The notes under the pieces were generated by a model. That model saw nothing but the letters and a program-made list of their open reading frames with translations. It did not search any database and was not told where the DNA came from. The position numbers and the translations under genes are program-made. A stretch of DNA of 14,692 bases from Globisporangium splendens. Its lineage: Eukaryota; Oomycota; Peronosporomycetes; Pythiales; Pythiaceae. Positions 1 through 6,505 of the stretch are shown here, one piece after another; within the stretch, counting starts at the first letter, position 1; every line of letters begins with the position of its first letter. The stretch covers positions 1 to 14,692 of the forward strand of contig VFIW01000192.1 of assembly GCA_006386115.1 (NCBI GenBank), given 5' to 3'.

Positions 1-156
1 TCAAGGCTGGCTCTTGCTCGACAGCTCACATCTGGTCGCGGAAACTTCATGTGCGTTGCGCACACCGGGGCAAGAGTTCTGCGCTTCCACGACATTCACA
101 GAACTCTTCGTTCGCCCAGTAGGGAGCCCCGCTCCTACTGGTCGTTCCCGTTTTTT
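1..156 (-). CDS. pol: start of pol (pre-protease region), -1 frame of element A
   Basis: The reading frame that is -1 relative to gag is open from 288 down to the window edge. It would be entered at the AAAAAAC heptamer at 156-150, giving a junction that reads Lys-Lys-Arg-Glu-Arg-Pro-Val-Gly. Only about 50 codons are visible and they contain no protease active-site motif, so the protease must lie further along if the model is right. The frame contains no stop up to base 1. The identity as pol rests on position and frame, not on a recognised domain. Confidence 0.55.
   Translation of the reverse strand, partial: KKRERPVGAGLPTGRTKSSVNVVEAQNSCPGVRNAHEVSATRCELSSKSQP
116..156 (-). promoter_or_regulatory. 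predicted -1 ribosomal frameshift signal between gag and pol
   Basis: On the minus strand the gag codons CCA AAA AAC contain the slippery heptamer A AAA AAC (156-150), in the phase required for -1 slippage. After an 8-base spacer (149-142) comes an inverted repeat: CCAGTAGGAGC (141-131), loop GGG, then GCTCCCTACTGG (127-116). This gives an 11 bp stem with a single bulged C. The gag stop codon TAG (137-135) lies inside the stem. Heptamer, spacer length and stem are all as in established -1 frameshift sites. The function is inferred. Confidence 0.75.
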
Positions 157-983
157 GGCTGTTGGGAACGCTCGAATCGCCGGCCTCTGCCTGGTCGATT
201 CGATCGCGAACCGTGTGTCGCTTGCTGGCTTGGCAAGGACACCTTGCAATTTCTTGCGATGTGACCGGGCTTGCCACAACGGAAACACTTCCCGTCATTG
301 CATGGCTGTCTGTTAGCGGTCGCATCGGCATACGAGATGTCCATCGGTTCTGGACCGTCGTGTGTGACTGCGTGTTGTCGAACAGGGCGAGGGCCGAAAC
401 CGTTGAACTTGGCTTGCTTGATGCTGAATTCTTCTTGCATCGCTCGCTCGATGGCTTCACCCAGCGTCTTGGGGTACTCGCGGAACAGCTGGTTCCGAAT
501 TGGACCATCATTGAGCCCTGCCATGAATGTCACAACTTGCGTTGAGGCATCAATCGGCTCATTCACGATACTTGACACGAGGTATCGTGCTCGTTGAGCG
601 TACGAGTGTAGGTCGTATTTACCCTGACGAAGCTTTAAGAACTCAGCGCGAGCCCAAAATTCGCTCTGCGGAGGCTCAAAAGCCTTCTTCAGCTCTCGCT
701 TGAAGTCGTCCAGGTCGTAGAAGCAATGTGGCTCCGCCAATCGCTTCCCATACGCCCAACTCTTCGCTCGACCCGCAAGGTTTGACATCGCAAACAACAC
801 TTGCTGCATTGGGTCCCGTAGTTGTCTTGCAGTGATCGCTGCATCCAACTCAACGAACCATCTCGCTAGAGGTTCGTTCTCTCCGCCACGGTACGGAGAT
901 ACATCGAGCTTCAGAGGTGCCACTCTCATCGTCGTGACAGGAGTTGCGGGATGTCGAGGAGAGTTCATGATCTCGTGATGCAT
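135..983 (-). CDS. gag: Gag polyprotein of element A
   Basis: This 282-residue ORF starts with ATG at 983. It encodes a Ty3/gypsy-type Gag, the structural protein of the cytoplasmic virus-like particle that packages element RNA. The retrotransposon Gag core covers roughly residues 35-180 and includes the typical GRAKSWA segment near 71 and FLKLRQGKYDLHSYAQ near 115. A PMDIS motif lies near 213, followed by one zinc knuckle at 233-246 (C233, C236, H241, C246), which binds nucleic acid. The tail is rich in Arg, Ser and Gln. No stop interrupts it, so it looks functional. It is related to the Gag at 2706 but is shorter at the N-terminus. Pol is reached by the frameshift site at its 3' end. Confidence 0.92.
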   Translation of the reverse strand: MHHEIMNSPRHPATPVTTMRVAPLKLDVSPYRGGENEPLARWFVELDAAITARQLRDPMQQVLFAMSNLAGRAKSWAYGKRLAEPHCFYDLDDFKRELKKAFEPPQSEFWARAEFLKLRQGKYDLHSYAQRARYLVSSIVNEPIDASTQVVTFMAGLNDGPIRNQLFREYPKTLGEAIERAMQEEFSIKQAKFNGFGPRPVRQHAVTHDGPEPMDISYADATANRQPCNDGKCFRCGKPGHIARNCKVSLPSQQATHGSRSNRPGRGRRFERSQQPKNGNDQ

Positions 984-1265
984 GAAGCTCGTAGCCGCGT
1001 TCTCTGCCTTCGGTGACCGCTGATCTCAGCAAAACGATCAAAGCCGAATCCACCGATGACCCGCTCGCAGACGCTCGAGGGCTGCCCCTCGTGGCCGAAA
1101 TGAGGGAACATTGGCATCATTCGTCAGCTCCACGGTTCTCTCCAGGCATCGAGCCATCGCGTCTCAATCCCTTCCATTGTTTTCTCACAATCGAACAGGG
1201 GTCTTGGAATGTCCGCGCACGCTACACAAGCGGCCTATGCAGACTCTTGACTTGGTCGTTGGAAG
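984..1265 (-). other. 5' leader of element A
   Basis: About 280 bases separate the PBS-like site from the gag ATG. I see no convincing ORF in it. It is the usual location of packaging and dimerisation signals, but none can be identified by eye. The part nearest the ATG resembles the sequence upstream of the gag piece at 1893-2087, so the leader is shared by the two relatives. Confidence 0.6.
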
Positions 1266-1283
1266 GACTACGAAGTGCTACCA
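1266..1283 (-). other. primer-binding-site-like sequence of element A
   Basis: Two bases after the LTR terminus the minus strand reads TGGTAGCACTTCG and continues GTAGTC. TGG is the complement of the CCA at a tRNA 3' end, and the position is that of a PBS. A near-identical site follows the unrelated LTR of element C (2638-2655). The first eight bases match what would be expected for an initiator-Met tRNA (TGGTAGCA), but the following bases do not, so the primer tRNA is uncertain. Confidence 0.65.
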
Positions 1284-1285
1284 GG

Positions 1286-1892
1286 TGTAAGAGGCTATCC
1301 GAGACAGCCTCAAACACGGCACGCACGCTTGCGCGTGAAGAGGAAGACTTGAGGGGAACTTGGCAAAAATGCAACTGAATTGAAATGAGCTTGTGGTTCC
1401 TGACACTACATGTAAAACACCACTAGGGCTCCTAGAGGTTTTATAACTAAAACCTAAACATGCACAATAAAACCTATGAATCTGATATATAAAACCTTGG
1501 GTACACTGAGGTTGAACCCAGGGGATCTTCGAGAAACTTGAACTTGAAGTCCCGTGGAAAATTCCCTGCAAAGTGATTGGCTCGCGCCACACTTTAGGTG
1601 ACAGAGACACGTCGGTCTCATCACCAGTGCAGTTTCCCAAGTAGGAACCATCACTCACGTGTCTAGAGTACTGTTGTGCGTAATCACGCCGAATCTCAAT
1701 GATTGCGAGCGACCAACACTCAACTCAGACACAGATTGCTCTGACGTCAGACGATGACGTCACCTGTGCATGTGGGGATCACTTTTATGTGTTTCACCCA
1801 ATATCTTCGCACCCACAATGCACTTCCACAAGGTGGTGTGTGACACACACAAAGAGCCACCTTGCATGTAATGGCAGCCTGAGCCCATTACA
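1286..1892 (-). repeat. 5' LTR of element A
   Basis: This 607 bp LTR reads TGTAATGGGC to CTCTTACA on the minus strand, with TGTAA/TTACA inverted ends. It is very similar to the LTR at 3685-4288 (about ten differences by eye plus small indels), and its 3' 370 bp also match the LTR at 4973-5572. Two TGACGTCA octamers lie in U3 at 1755-1762 and 1742-1749. The oomycete initiator core GCTCATT is at 1390-1384, about 100 bp before the LTR end, and so predicts the U3/R border there. ORFs in this span are non-coding shadows. Confidence 0.92.
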
Positions 1893-2087
1893 GCATCCAA
1901 CTCCACGAACCATCTCGAGAGAGGTTCGTTCTCTCCGCCACGATACGGAGACACGTCCAGATTCAATGGCACCGTCCTGAGTGAGGAAACGGGGTTGCGA
2001 CCTGCTTCCGGGAGGACATGATCTCGTGGTGCATGAACCTGACCACCGCGCTCTTCTGGTCTTCCGGAGACGCCGATCGAAGCAGAC
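1893..2087 (-). pseudogene. gag: broken gag fragment (5' end only)
   Basis: The minus strand is homologous to the leader and first codons of the Gag at 135-983. It has the same ATG context (MHHEIM) and the segment LDVSPYRGGENEPLSRWFVELDA, here split by a frameshift between the ATG and LDVSPY. It ends abruptly at the LTR of element A on one side and at the LTR of element C on the other. The fragment is therefore older than at least one of those insertions. It corresponds to only about 50 codons and cannot make a functional Gag. Confidence 0.85.
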
Positions 2088-2635
2088 TGTAACAGGGTCA
2101 CACGCTAAGTTGCACCGCAGCAACTTAGCTCAACCTATTGGCATTGGACTAAGTCCGCATGCAACTAAAGTTTCCGTACTTAGCTACGAGAAACACCTAG
2201 GCTGCCGACCCATTAGGTTCGCCGCACCCACTCGAACCACAAAGGCAGCCAAGCTACTCTGATTAGAGGTCGGTCACAGACACGACTCTCATAGGCTAAA
2301 ACTATATGCTTTTAGACCAATTGAATAACACGGCAATTCAGAGCCATTCACTTATGTCCACATTGAAATAAGCGGAAGTTCACTATGCTAGATAGTGAAC
2401 TAAAGATAACTCAGGGTGTCCTGCAGAGGGCAACCCCCAACAAATAAACAGTTCCATTTTTACCTCTGACTAAGCCTTTAGTTATTGACGGTTACTCTAT
2501 AGAGATCTATAGGTAACCGATCGTTGCACTGCAGGAAGCAGGCAACAGTTCTTGGAACAGAGTCCTTGAGAGAAGTCGTGCACACGCTTCCTCACACACG
2601 TACCGTGCTGCGTAACTCGGAAGTGTCCGGTTACA
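2088..2635 (+). repeat. 5' LTR of element C
   Basis: This 548 bp LTR runs from TGTAACAGGG to CCGGTTACA, with TGTAAC/GTTACA inverted ends, and is followed two bases later by a PBS. It contains three strong inverted repeats: 2104-2129 (10 bp perfect stem, 6-base loop), 2378-2400 (9 bp perfect stem, 5-base loop) and 2490-2518 (12 bp stem with one unpaired base, 4-base loop). Paired TGACGTCA sites such as those in the other LTRs are absent, so regulation probably differs. Confidence 0.85.
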
Positions 2636-2637
2636 AC

Positions 2638-2655
2638 TGGTAGCACTCGTAGTCA
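2638..2655 (+). other. primer-binding-site-like sequence of element C
   Basis: TGGTAGCACTCG begins two bases after the LTR end and continues TAGTC. It agrees with the PBS of element A except for one extra T there. A small CGTAG/CTACG inverted repeat overlaps its 3' side. The same unidentified tRNA probably primes both element families. Confidence 0.7.
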
Positions 2656-2705
2656 ATCTACGACCCGGCAGAGGTGACTGCCTGAATCGCTTCCTCAAGG
2701 ATTCA

Positions 2706-3684
2706 ATGGCGTCAATTGACCCTGCGCAGTTCCCGCACCTCTCGGCTGAACACCGGAGTGTGCTGACCCGAATGGCACAAGCTCTAGGCGATCAAGTCGC
2801 GCTAGAGTTGCTCTCGGCGTCGCCGGAGCAGCAAATCTTTCGACTCGAGCAGTTCGAGAACTTCTCGAACGCTCAGCGCCTCGAAGGAGAGCGAAGTGCG
2901 CAAGCACAAATGCAAGCCACCGCAAGCTTGACCGCAGAGATGCTGCGCTCAGCTGCCGAGTCGCGTGAAGCGCTCGAGCGAGTGGTATCTGTGGTTGCTG
3001 GTGCAGCCACGTCTTTGTCGAGTGCGGCTGCTGCGCCTCAGACACCCACGTCCCAAACTCCCCGCCCAAGAGCTGTCAAGATTGACGCTCCGAAATTCGA
3101 TGGTGCGGATGGCGACAAGCTCATCCACTGGCTACTCGCCGTGGAGCGTTGCGCCAAGGCTCAGCTCATCGACAGCAACGAGCAGATGGTGTCTTTCGCC
3201 ATCTCGAACCTGCGCGGTCGAGCGTCGGAATGGGCATTCTCGACGTTGCTCGCCGATGAGTGTGCGTTCGACACGTGGGATATTTTCCGTGCGAAAATCA
3301 CCGCCATGTATCAGCCTCCGAACAACGAAGTGCTGTTGCAAGGTCGTTTCTTCTCCTTGAGACAAGGGAAGCTCTCGCTGGAACGGTACATCCAGGAGAT
3401 GAGAAGTCTATGCGCGGCGATCACGATCAGCCCTTTGCCTGAGTCTGTGAAAGTGCCTGCGTTTCTCAACGGCCTCAACAGTGGACCAGCGCGTCAGGAG
3501 CTGTACCGACGCTTGCCGGCCACGATGGAAGATGCGATCCGCATTGCGCTCGTTGAGCAGCAATCATTCAGAGTCAGTCGACCTGATTGGAACGCTGGCC
3601 GCCACAATGGTGCGCATACCAGCCACCGAGCAGTCACGAACAGCCAGCGCTTCCATGGCCCGATGCCAATGGATCTTAGCAGTG
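2706..3684 (+). pseudogene. gag: Gag of element C, truncated before the zinc knuckle
   Basis: The ORF starts with ATG at 2706 and is open to 3689, but only 326 full codons are element C sequence; the final Val and stop arise from the LTR at 3685. Residues 1-122 are an Ala/Gln/Glu-rich, probably helical N-terminal extension that the Gag of element A lacks. The Gag core spans about 125-285 and has GRASEWAF near 171, FFSLRQGKLSLERYIQ near 215 and FLNGLNSGPARQELYRRLP near 253. It ends at PMPMDLSS, the point equivalent to PMDIS in the other Gag, so the CCHC knuckle and the link to pol are missing. Except for this cut the frame is clean, which suggests a recent break. Confidence 0.9.
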
Positions 3685-4288
3685 TGTAATGGGCTAAGGC
3701 TGCCATTACATGCAAGGTGGCTCTTTGTGTGTGTCACACACCACCTTGTGGAAGTGCATTGTGGGTGCGAAGATATTGGGTGAAACACATAAAAGTGATC
3801 CCACATGCACAGGTGACGTCATCGTCTGACGTCAGAGCAATCTGTGTCTGAGTTGAGTGTTGGTCGCTCGCAATCATTGAGATTCGGCGTGATTACGCAC
3901 AACAGTACTCTAGACACGTGAGTGATGGTTCCTACTTGGGAAACTGCACTGGTGATGAGAGCGACGTGTCTCTGCCACCTAAAGTGTGGCGCGAGCCAAT
4001 CACTTTGCAGGAATTTTCCACGGGACTTCAAGTTCAAGCTTCTCGAAGATCCCCTGGGTTCAACCTCAGTGTACCCAAGGTTTTATATATCAGATTCATA
4101 GGTTTTATTGTGCATGTTTAGGTTTTAGTTATAAAACCTCTAGGAGCCCTAGTGGTTTTTTACATGTAGTGTCAGGAACCATAAGCTCATTTCAATTCAG
4201 TTGCATTTTTGCCAAGTTCCCCTCAAGTCTTCTCTTCAAGCGCAAGCGTGCGTGCCGTGTTTGAGGCTGTCTCGGATAGCCTCTTACA
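3685..4288 (+). repeat. LTR of the element A family inserted in gag of element C
   Basis: This 604 bp LTR runs from TGTAATGGGC to CTCTTACA. It is in the opposite orientation to the LTR at 1286-1892 and about 98% identical to it by eye. The left flank is gag of element C and the right flank is the end of a pol gene. The flanking bases (CAGTG and CTCTT) do not form a target-site duplication, and no PBS follows, so it is neither a clean solo LTR nor a normal 5' LTR. U3 carries TGACGTCA at 3814-3821 and 3827-3834. AGGTTTTA occurs at 4078, 4100 and 4120, with the inverted form at 4132. The initiator core GCTCATT is at 4185-4191. Confidence 0.9.
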
Positions 4289-4896
4289 CTCTTCCACTTC
4301 CAGAGTCGCTCAATCGTTTTCTCGTTCAGCCCCACCCTCGTTGATAGACTCTCAGGGAGATCATCGCTGGGTGGTTGAGTCGATTGTTGATCATGAGGAT
4401 CGACAGATTCGTGGGAAGAAGCGGTTGAGTCCTCAACGCTTCTACAGAGTTCGGTGGCGTGGATATCCACCGAGCTCGGACACGTGGGAACCACGGCAGA
4501 CGATGGAGTCTGATGTTCCCGACGTGGTCCGCAGCTACGAGAACTGCTTGTAGCGTCGCCAGGAGCGACACTACGACGACCAGAGCTGGGATTCGCTCTG
4601 TCGTCAGCAGGAGTTCTTCTTTCGGCACGAGCGTTGCCGCGACGAAGAAGACGCTCCATTTGGTTCTCGTTCTCAAGACGAACAAACGTTCGCCATGAGT
4701 CTCTCTGGGCTGCGATGGGTTGGTTCGGATCATCACGATTGTTGATCCGACGCCAACTGAAGAACCGCTCCTTGTAGAACTCGAGATCCCCCTTCTTCTT
4801 CAGAATGGGAGAAATGTCGAAGAGTTCTGGAGCTGTCCGCTGTCGCTTGGACGACGGACGTTCTTCTCGGTTCACTTGGTCACTTGGTCGCTTCAT
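4289..4896 (-). CDS. antisense ORF opposite the element's 3' region, unknown function
   Basis: An ORF of 267 codons runs on the minus strand from 4995 to 4192. The first ATG lies in the 3' LTR. A second ATG at 4896 starts just inside the internal region, and codons below 4288 come from the other LTR, so the original reading frame has been recombined at its 3' end. The product from 4896 is hydrophilic. It has a basic patch (SSKRQR) near the start that resembles a nuclear localisation signal, a Trp/Phe/Arg-rich stretch (FYKERFFSWRRINN), a charged segment resembling a helix (RLENENQMERLLRR), then a Ser/Pro-rich tail antisense to the chromodomain. Additional antisense genes are known in some plant Ty3/gypsy elements such as Grande. 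It may also be a chance ORF. Confidence 0.4.
4290..4553 (+). pseudogene. pol: integrase C-terminus with chromodomain (pol remnant)
   Basis: The frame is open through the preceding LTR and ends in TAG at 4551-4553. The recognisable part is HRWVVESIVDHEDRQ, then FYRVRWRGYPPSSDTWEP and VVRSYE. This is the chromodomain pattern, with aromatic residues in YRVRW and the W of DTWEP, found at the end of chromovirus integrases, where it directs integration to marked chromatin. The upstream catalytic integrase is absent. The same frame stays open after the TAG for another 63 codons to 4745, so the TAG may be a mutation inside a longer tail; that stretch is also antisense to another ORF, so it is uncertain. 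It cannot be functional alone. Confidence 0.8.
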
Positions 4897-4959
4897 TGCC
4901 AATTGCAAAGTGAACTGCTCCGAAAGGTCTGCAAAAGTACGCAAGGTACTTGTGGCTTT

Positions 4960-4972
4960 AAGGAGGGGATGA
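4960..4972 (+). other. polypurine tract of the 3' LTR
   Basis: AAGGAGGGGATGA directly precedes the TGTAATGG start of the LTR at 4973. A purine run at this place is the plus-strand primer site of LTR retrotransposons. It shows that the 4973-5572 LTR is a true 3' LTR and that the chromodomain segment belongs to it. The LTR at 3685 has no such tract before it. Confidence 0.8.
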
Positions 4973-5572
4973 TGTAATGGGCTATACCTAGCCATTACAT
5001 GAAGGTGGATCTGTTCTCAGATCTAGTGTGCATTGTGGAGAGAGAAATATCAAAGGGATTACAGTACGACAGTCCCCACATGCACATGTGACGTCATCCC
5101 ATGACGTCACGAGCGCTCTCTGTGCTGATCACTGCAGAATGTTGTTCACATGTACTAATCAGTACAGAGCGATGACATCCATGTACTAATCAAGTACTGA
5201 GTGATGGTTCCTACTTGGGAAACTGCACTGGTGATGAGACCGACGTGTCTCTGCCACCTAAAGTGAGTGGCTGTAGCCAATCACTTTGCAGGGAATTTTC
5301 CACGGGACTTCAAGTTCAAGCTTCTCGAAGATCTCGTGGGTTCAACCTCAGTGTACCCAAGGTTTTATATATCAGATTCATAGGTTTTATTGTGCATGTT
5401 TAGGTTTTAGTTATAAAACGTGTAGGAGCCCTTGGGGTTCATTTACATGTAGTGTCAGGAACCATAAGCTCATTTCAATTCAGTTGCATTTTTGCCAAGT
5501 TCCCCTCAAGTTTTCCTCTTCAAGCGCAAGCGTGCGTGCCGTGTTTGAGGCTGTCTCGGATAGCCTCTTACA
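4973..5572 (+). repeat. 3' LTR, sister subfamily of the element A LTR
   Basis: This 600 bp LTR has TGTAATGG and CTCTTACA ends. From about 5200 to its end it is nearly identical to 3921-4288, but most of the upstream 225 bp is different. Kept in that part are the terminal hairpin (first 27 bases) and two TGACGTCA octamers (5089-5096 and 5102-5109) at the same 13-base spacing. Unique to it is a direct repeat of CATGTACTAATCA(A)GTAC at 5149 and 5180, each an inverted GTACT/AGTAC. GCTCATT is at 5468-5474. Confidence 0.9.
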
Positions 5573-5880
5573 GAAAATCCAGTAAAAAATCCAGTAAAAG
5601 ATCAAGTAGCACGCAAGCGAAAGAACTCGAGTAGGAAGAGCCCCAAGGGGCCAAGGACTAGCGACGAAGAGTTGAGTTTTTTCTCAAACAGTTTTCTCAA
5701 TCTCACTTCTCAATTTACCATCAAACACACAAACCTCCTTACACTCTTCCTTCTTTTTGGACACAGCGTTACGGCTGTGCCCTTCCTCTCACCTGCGCTT
5801 CCTTAACGCACGTGTACGCCGTGTAACGGGCTATCCCGTTACAGTAGCAGTTTACTGGTCTATGCAGCCCTCATAACCTG
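5573..5880 (+). repeat. degenerate LTR-like and low-complexity sequence after the 3' LTR
   Basis: The first 60 bases are a degenerate 12-base repeat that reads as a Lys/Ser-rich peptide (KSSKKSSKRSS) ending in a stop at 5632-5634, possibly the tail of the gene into which the element inserted. A pyrimidine-rich stretch follows. At 5822-5843 there is a perfect inverted repeat, TGTAACGGG-ctat-CCCGTTACA, that looks like the starting hairpin of the LTRs in this window. No full LTR can be delimited here. Confidence 0.35.
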
Positions 5881-6157
5881 AGTCAAACATGTCACATCTG
5901 TCAGGAGCACACTCGCTCAGCTAGCACCCTCACGGATTGCCGTGATCCGCTCGCACCACACACACTCACAAGTCGCTTCAAGAGCGGCGCTCACTCGCAC
6001 AACACACGCACTCGCTCTGCTCACGCTCCACGGGTGACTTCTTGCCGAATGCCCGCGCGCTTTTGCTGTGACGGCCGATATTTTCGTCATGGTGGCCAAT
6101 CTTCGCGCTGCAAACAAAATGTGTTGCACATGTTAAACTACGGTATGTCGTGAGTTT
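5881..6157. other. intergenic stretch with no gene recognised
   Basis: A 70-codon minus-strand ORF (6129-5917) begins with GTG rather than ATG and looks like no known protein. CA-rich and CG-rich patches are present. I see no RNA gene or repeat that I can support. Confidence 0.4.
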
Positions 6158-6505
6158 TCAATCAATAGGTTTGCTCTCATTACCCTCATCCAAATCTGAC
6201 ATAATGCCTGCAGCATCACCATTGTTTGGTAAATCAAGAGTGGACTCTGCTGTCCTTTCTATGCTACCCATTTGAAAAAGAACGGTTGGAGGCATGCACA
6301 ACTGGCTGATTTTGATGTCAAAGTGGTCCAAGGTGGCTTTTTTTAACCATGCATGTGACCATCGTCCCATGAGCCAGCTCTTATGAATCTCGAAGCTTAG
6401 TTTTGTGAAATGCATAGTATTCTGAATCAAAGTAGACGAGACTCGGAACGAATGCTCCAGATTGTTTGTTTTTTCGACCCCCAGTTTCAGCTGCACTTTC
6501 CTCCA
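6158..6505 (-). CDS. hypothetical ORF or exon remnant
   Basis: The minus-strand frame is open from about 6505 to a TGA at 6158. The longest reading lacks an ATG at its 5' end; the first ATG is internal, near 6412. The predicted peptide has a balanced composition, with segments such as SWLMGRWSHAWLKKATLDHF and an acidic end (SDLDEGNES), and reads more like real coding than its neighbours. It could be one exon or a decayed gene. No domain is recognised and no upstream exon could be assigned with confidence. Confidence 0.3.
   Translation of the reverse strand, partial: WRKVQLKLGVEKTNNLEHSFRVSSTLIQNTMHFTKLSFEIHKSWLMGRWSHAWLKKATLDHFDIKISQLCMPPTVLFQMGSIERTAESTLDLPNNGDAAGIMSDLDEGNESKPID

Larger units (their letters stand above)
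1..1892 (-). mobile_element. Ty3/gypsy LTR retrotransposon A, 5' part
   Basis: Reading on the minus strand, the order is 5' LTR (1892 to 1286), PBS-like site (1283 to about 1266), leader, gag (983 to 135) and the beginning of pol, which leaves the window at base 1. This is the standard LTR-retrotransposon order. The LTR is complete with TGTAA/TTACA ends, and gag is open over its whole length, so this copy may be young. The 3' half is outside the window. The flank on the LTR side (from 1893) is an older gag piece in the same orientation, which suggests a nested insertion. The target-site duplication cannot be tested here because the other end is missing. Confidence 0.88.
2088..3684 (+). mobile_element. 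Ty3/gypsy LTR retrotransposon C, 5' part, interrupted
   Basis: The order on the plus strand is LTR (2088-2635), PBS (2638-2655), short leader and gag (2706-3684). The element is cut by the LTR that begins at 3685. Its LTR is unrelated in sequence to the LTRs of element A, although the PBS is nearly the same. No second copy of its LTR, no zinc knuckle and no pol of this element are visible, so everything after the Gag core has been displaced or lost. The five bases before it are CAGAC; the matching copy cannot be found because the far end is missing. Confidence 0.85.
4289..4972 (+). mobile_element. remnant internal region of a chromovirus (pol end to polypurine tract)
   Basis: Between the two LTRs only 684 bp remain: the C-terminal end of pol with a chromodomain, a 3' region carrying an antisense ORF, and a polypurine tract. 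Protease, reverse transcriptase, RNase H and the integrase core are all missing. The two flanking LTRs belong to different subfamilies (their U3 regions differ strongly), so this is not one element with an internal deletion. A recombination or deletion between neighbouring elements fits better. Confidence 0.7.

Noticed and set aside
1278..1980. Several ORFs on both strands across the LTR at 1286-1892
   Set aside because: The same ORFs recur in the LTRs at 3685 and 4973 because the sequence is the same; they lack any domain and lie in U3/R/U5.
1760..2101. Minus ORF of 113 codons containing LDVSPYRGGENEPLSRWFVELDA
   Set aside because: Only the middle is gag; the start lies in the LTR of element C and the end in the LTR of element A. 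Annotated as a gag fragment instead.
3685..5572. One complete element bounded by the LTRs at 3685 and 4973
   Set aside because: U3 regions differ strongly, the first LTR has no PBS, and flanks show no duplication; the LTRs belong to different subfamilies.
4283..5750. Shared CTTACACTCTTCC after the LTR end at 4288 and at 5738
   Set aside because: Thirteen bases may match by chance in a window of this length, and the surrounding sequence does not align.
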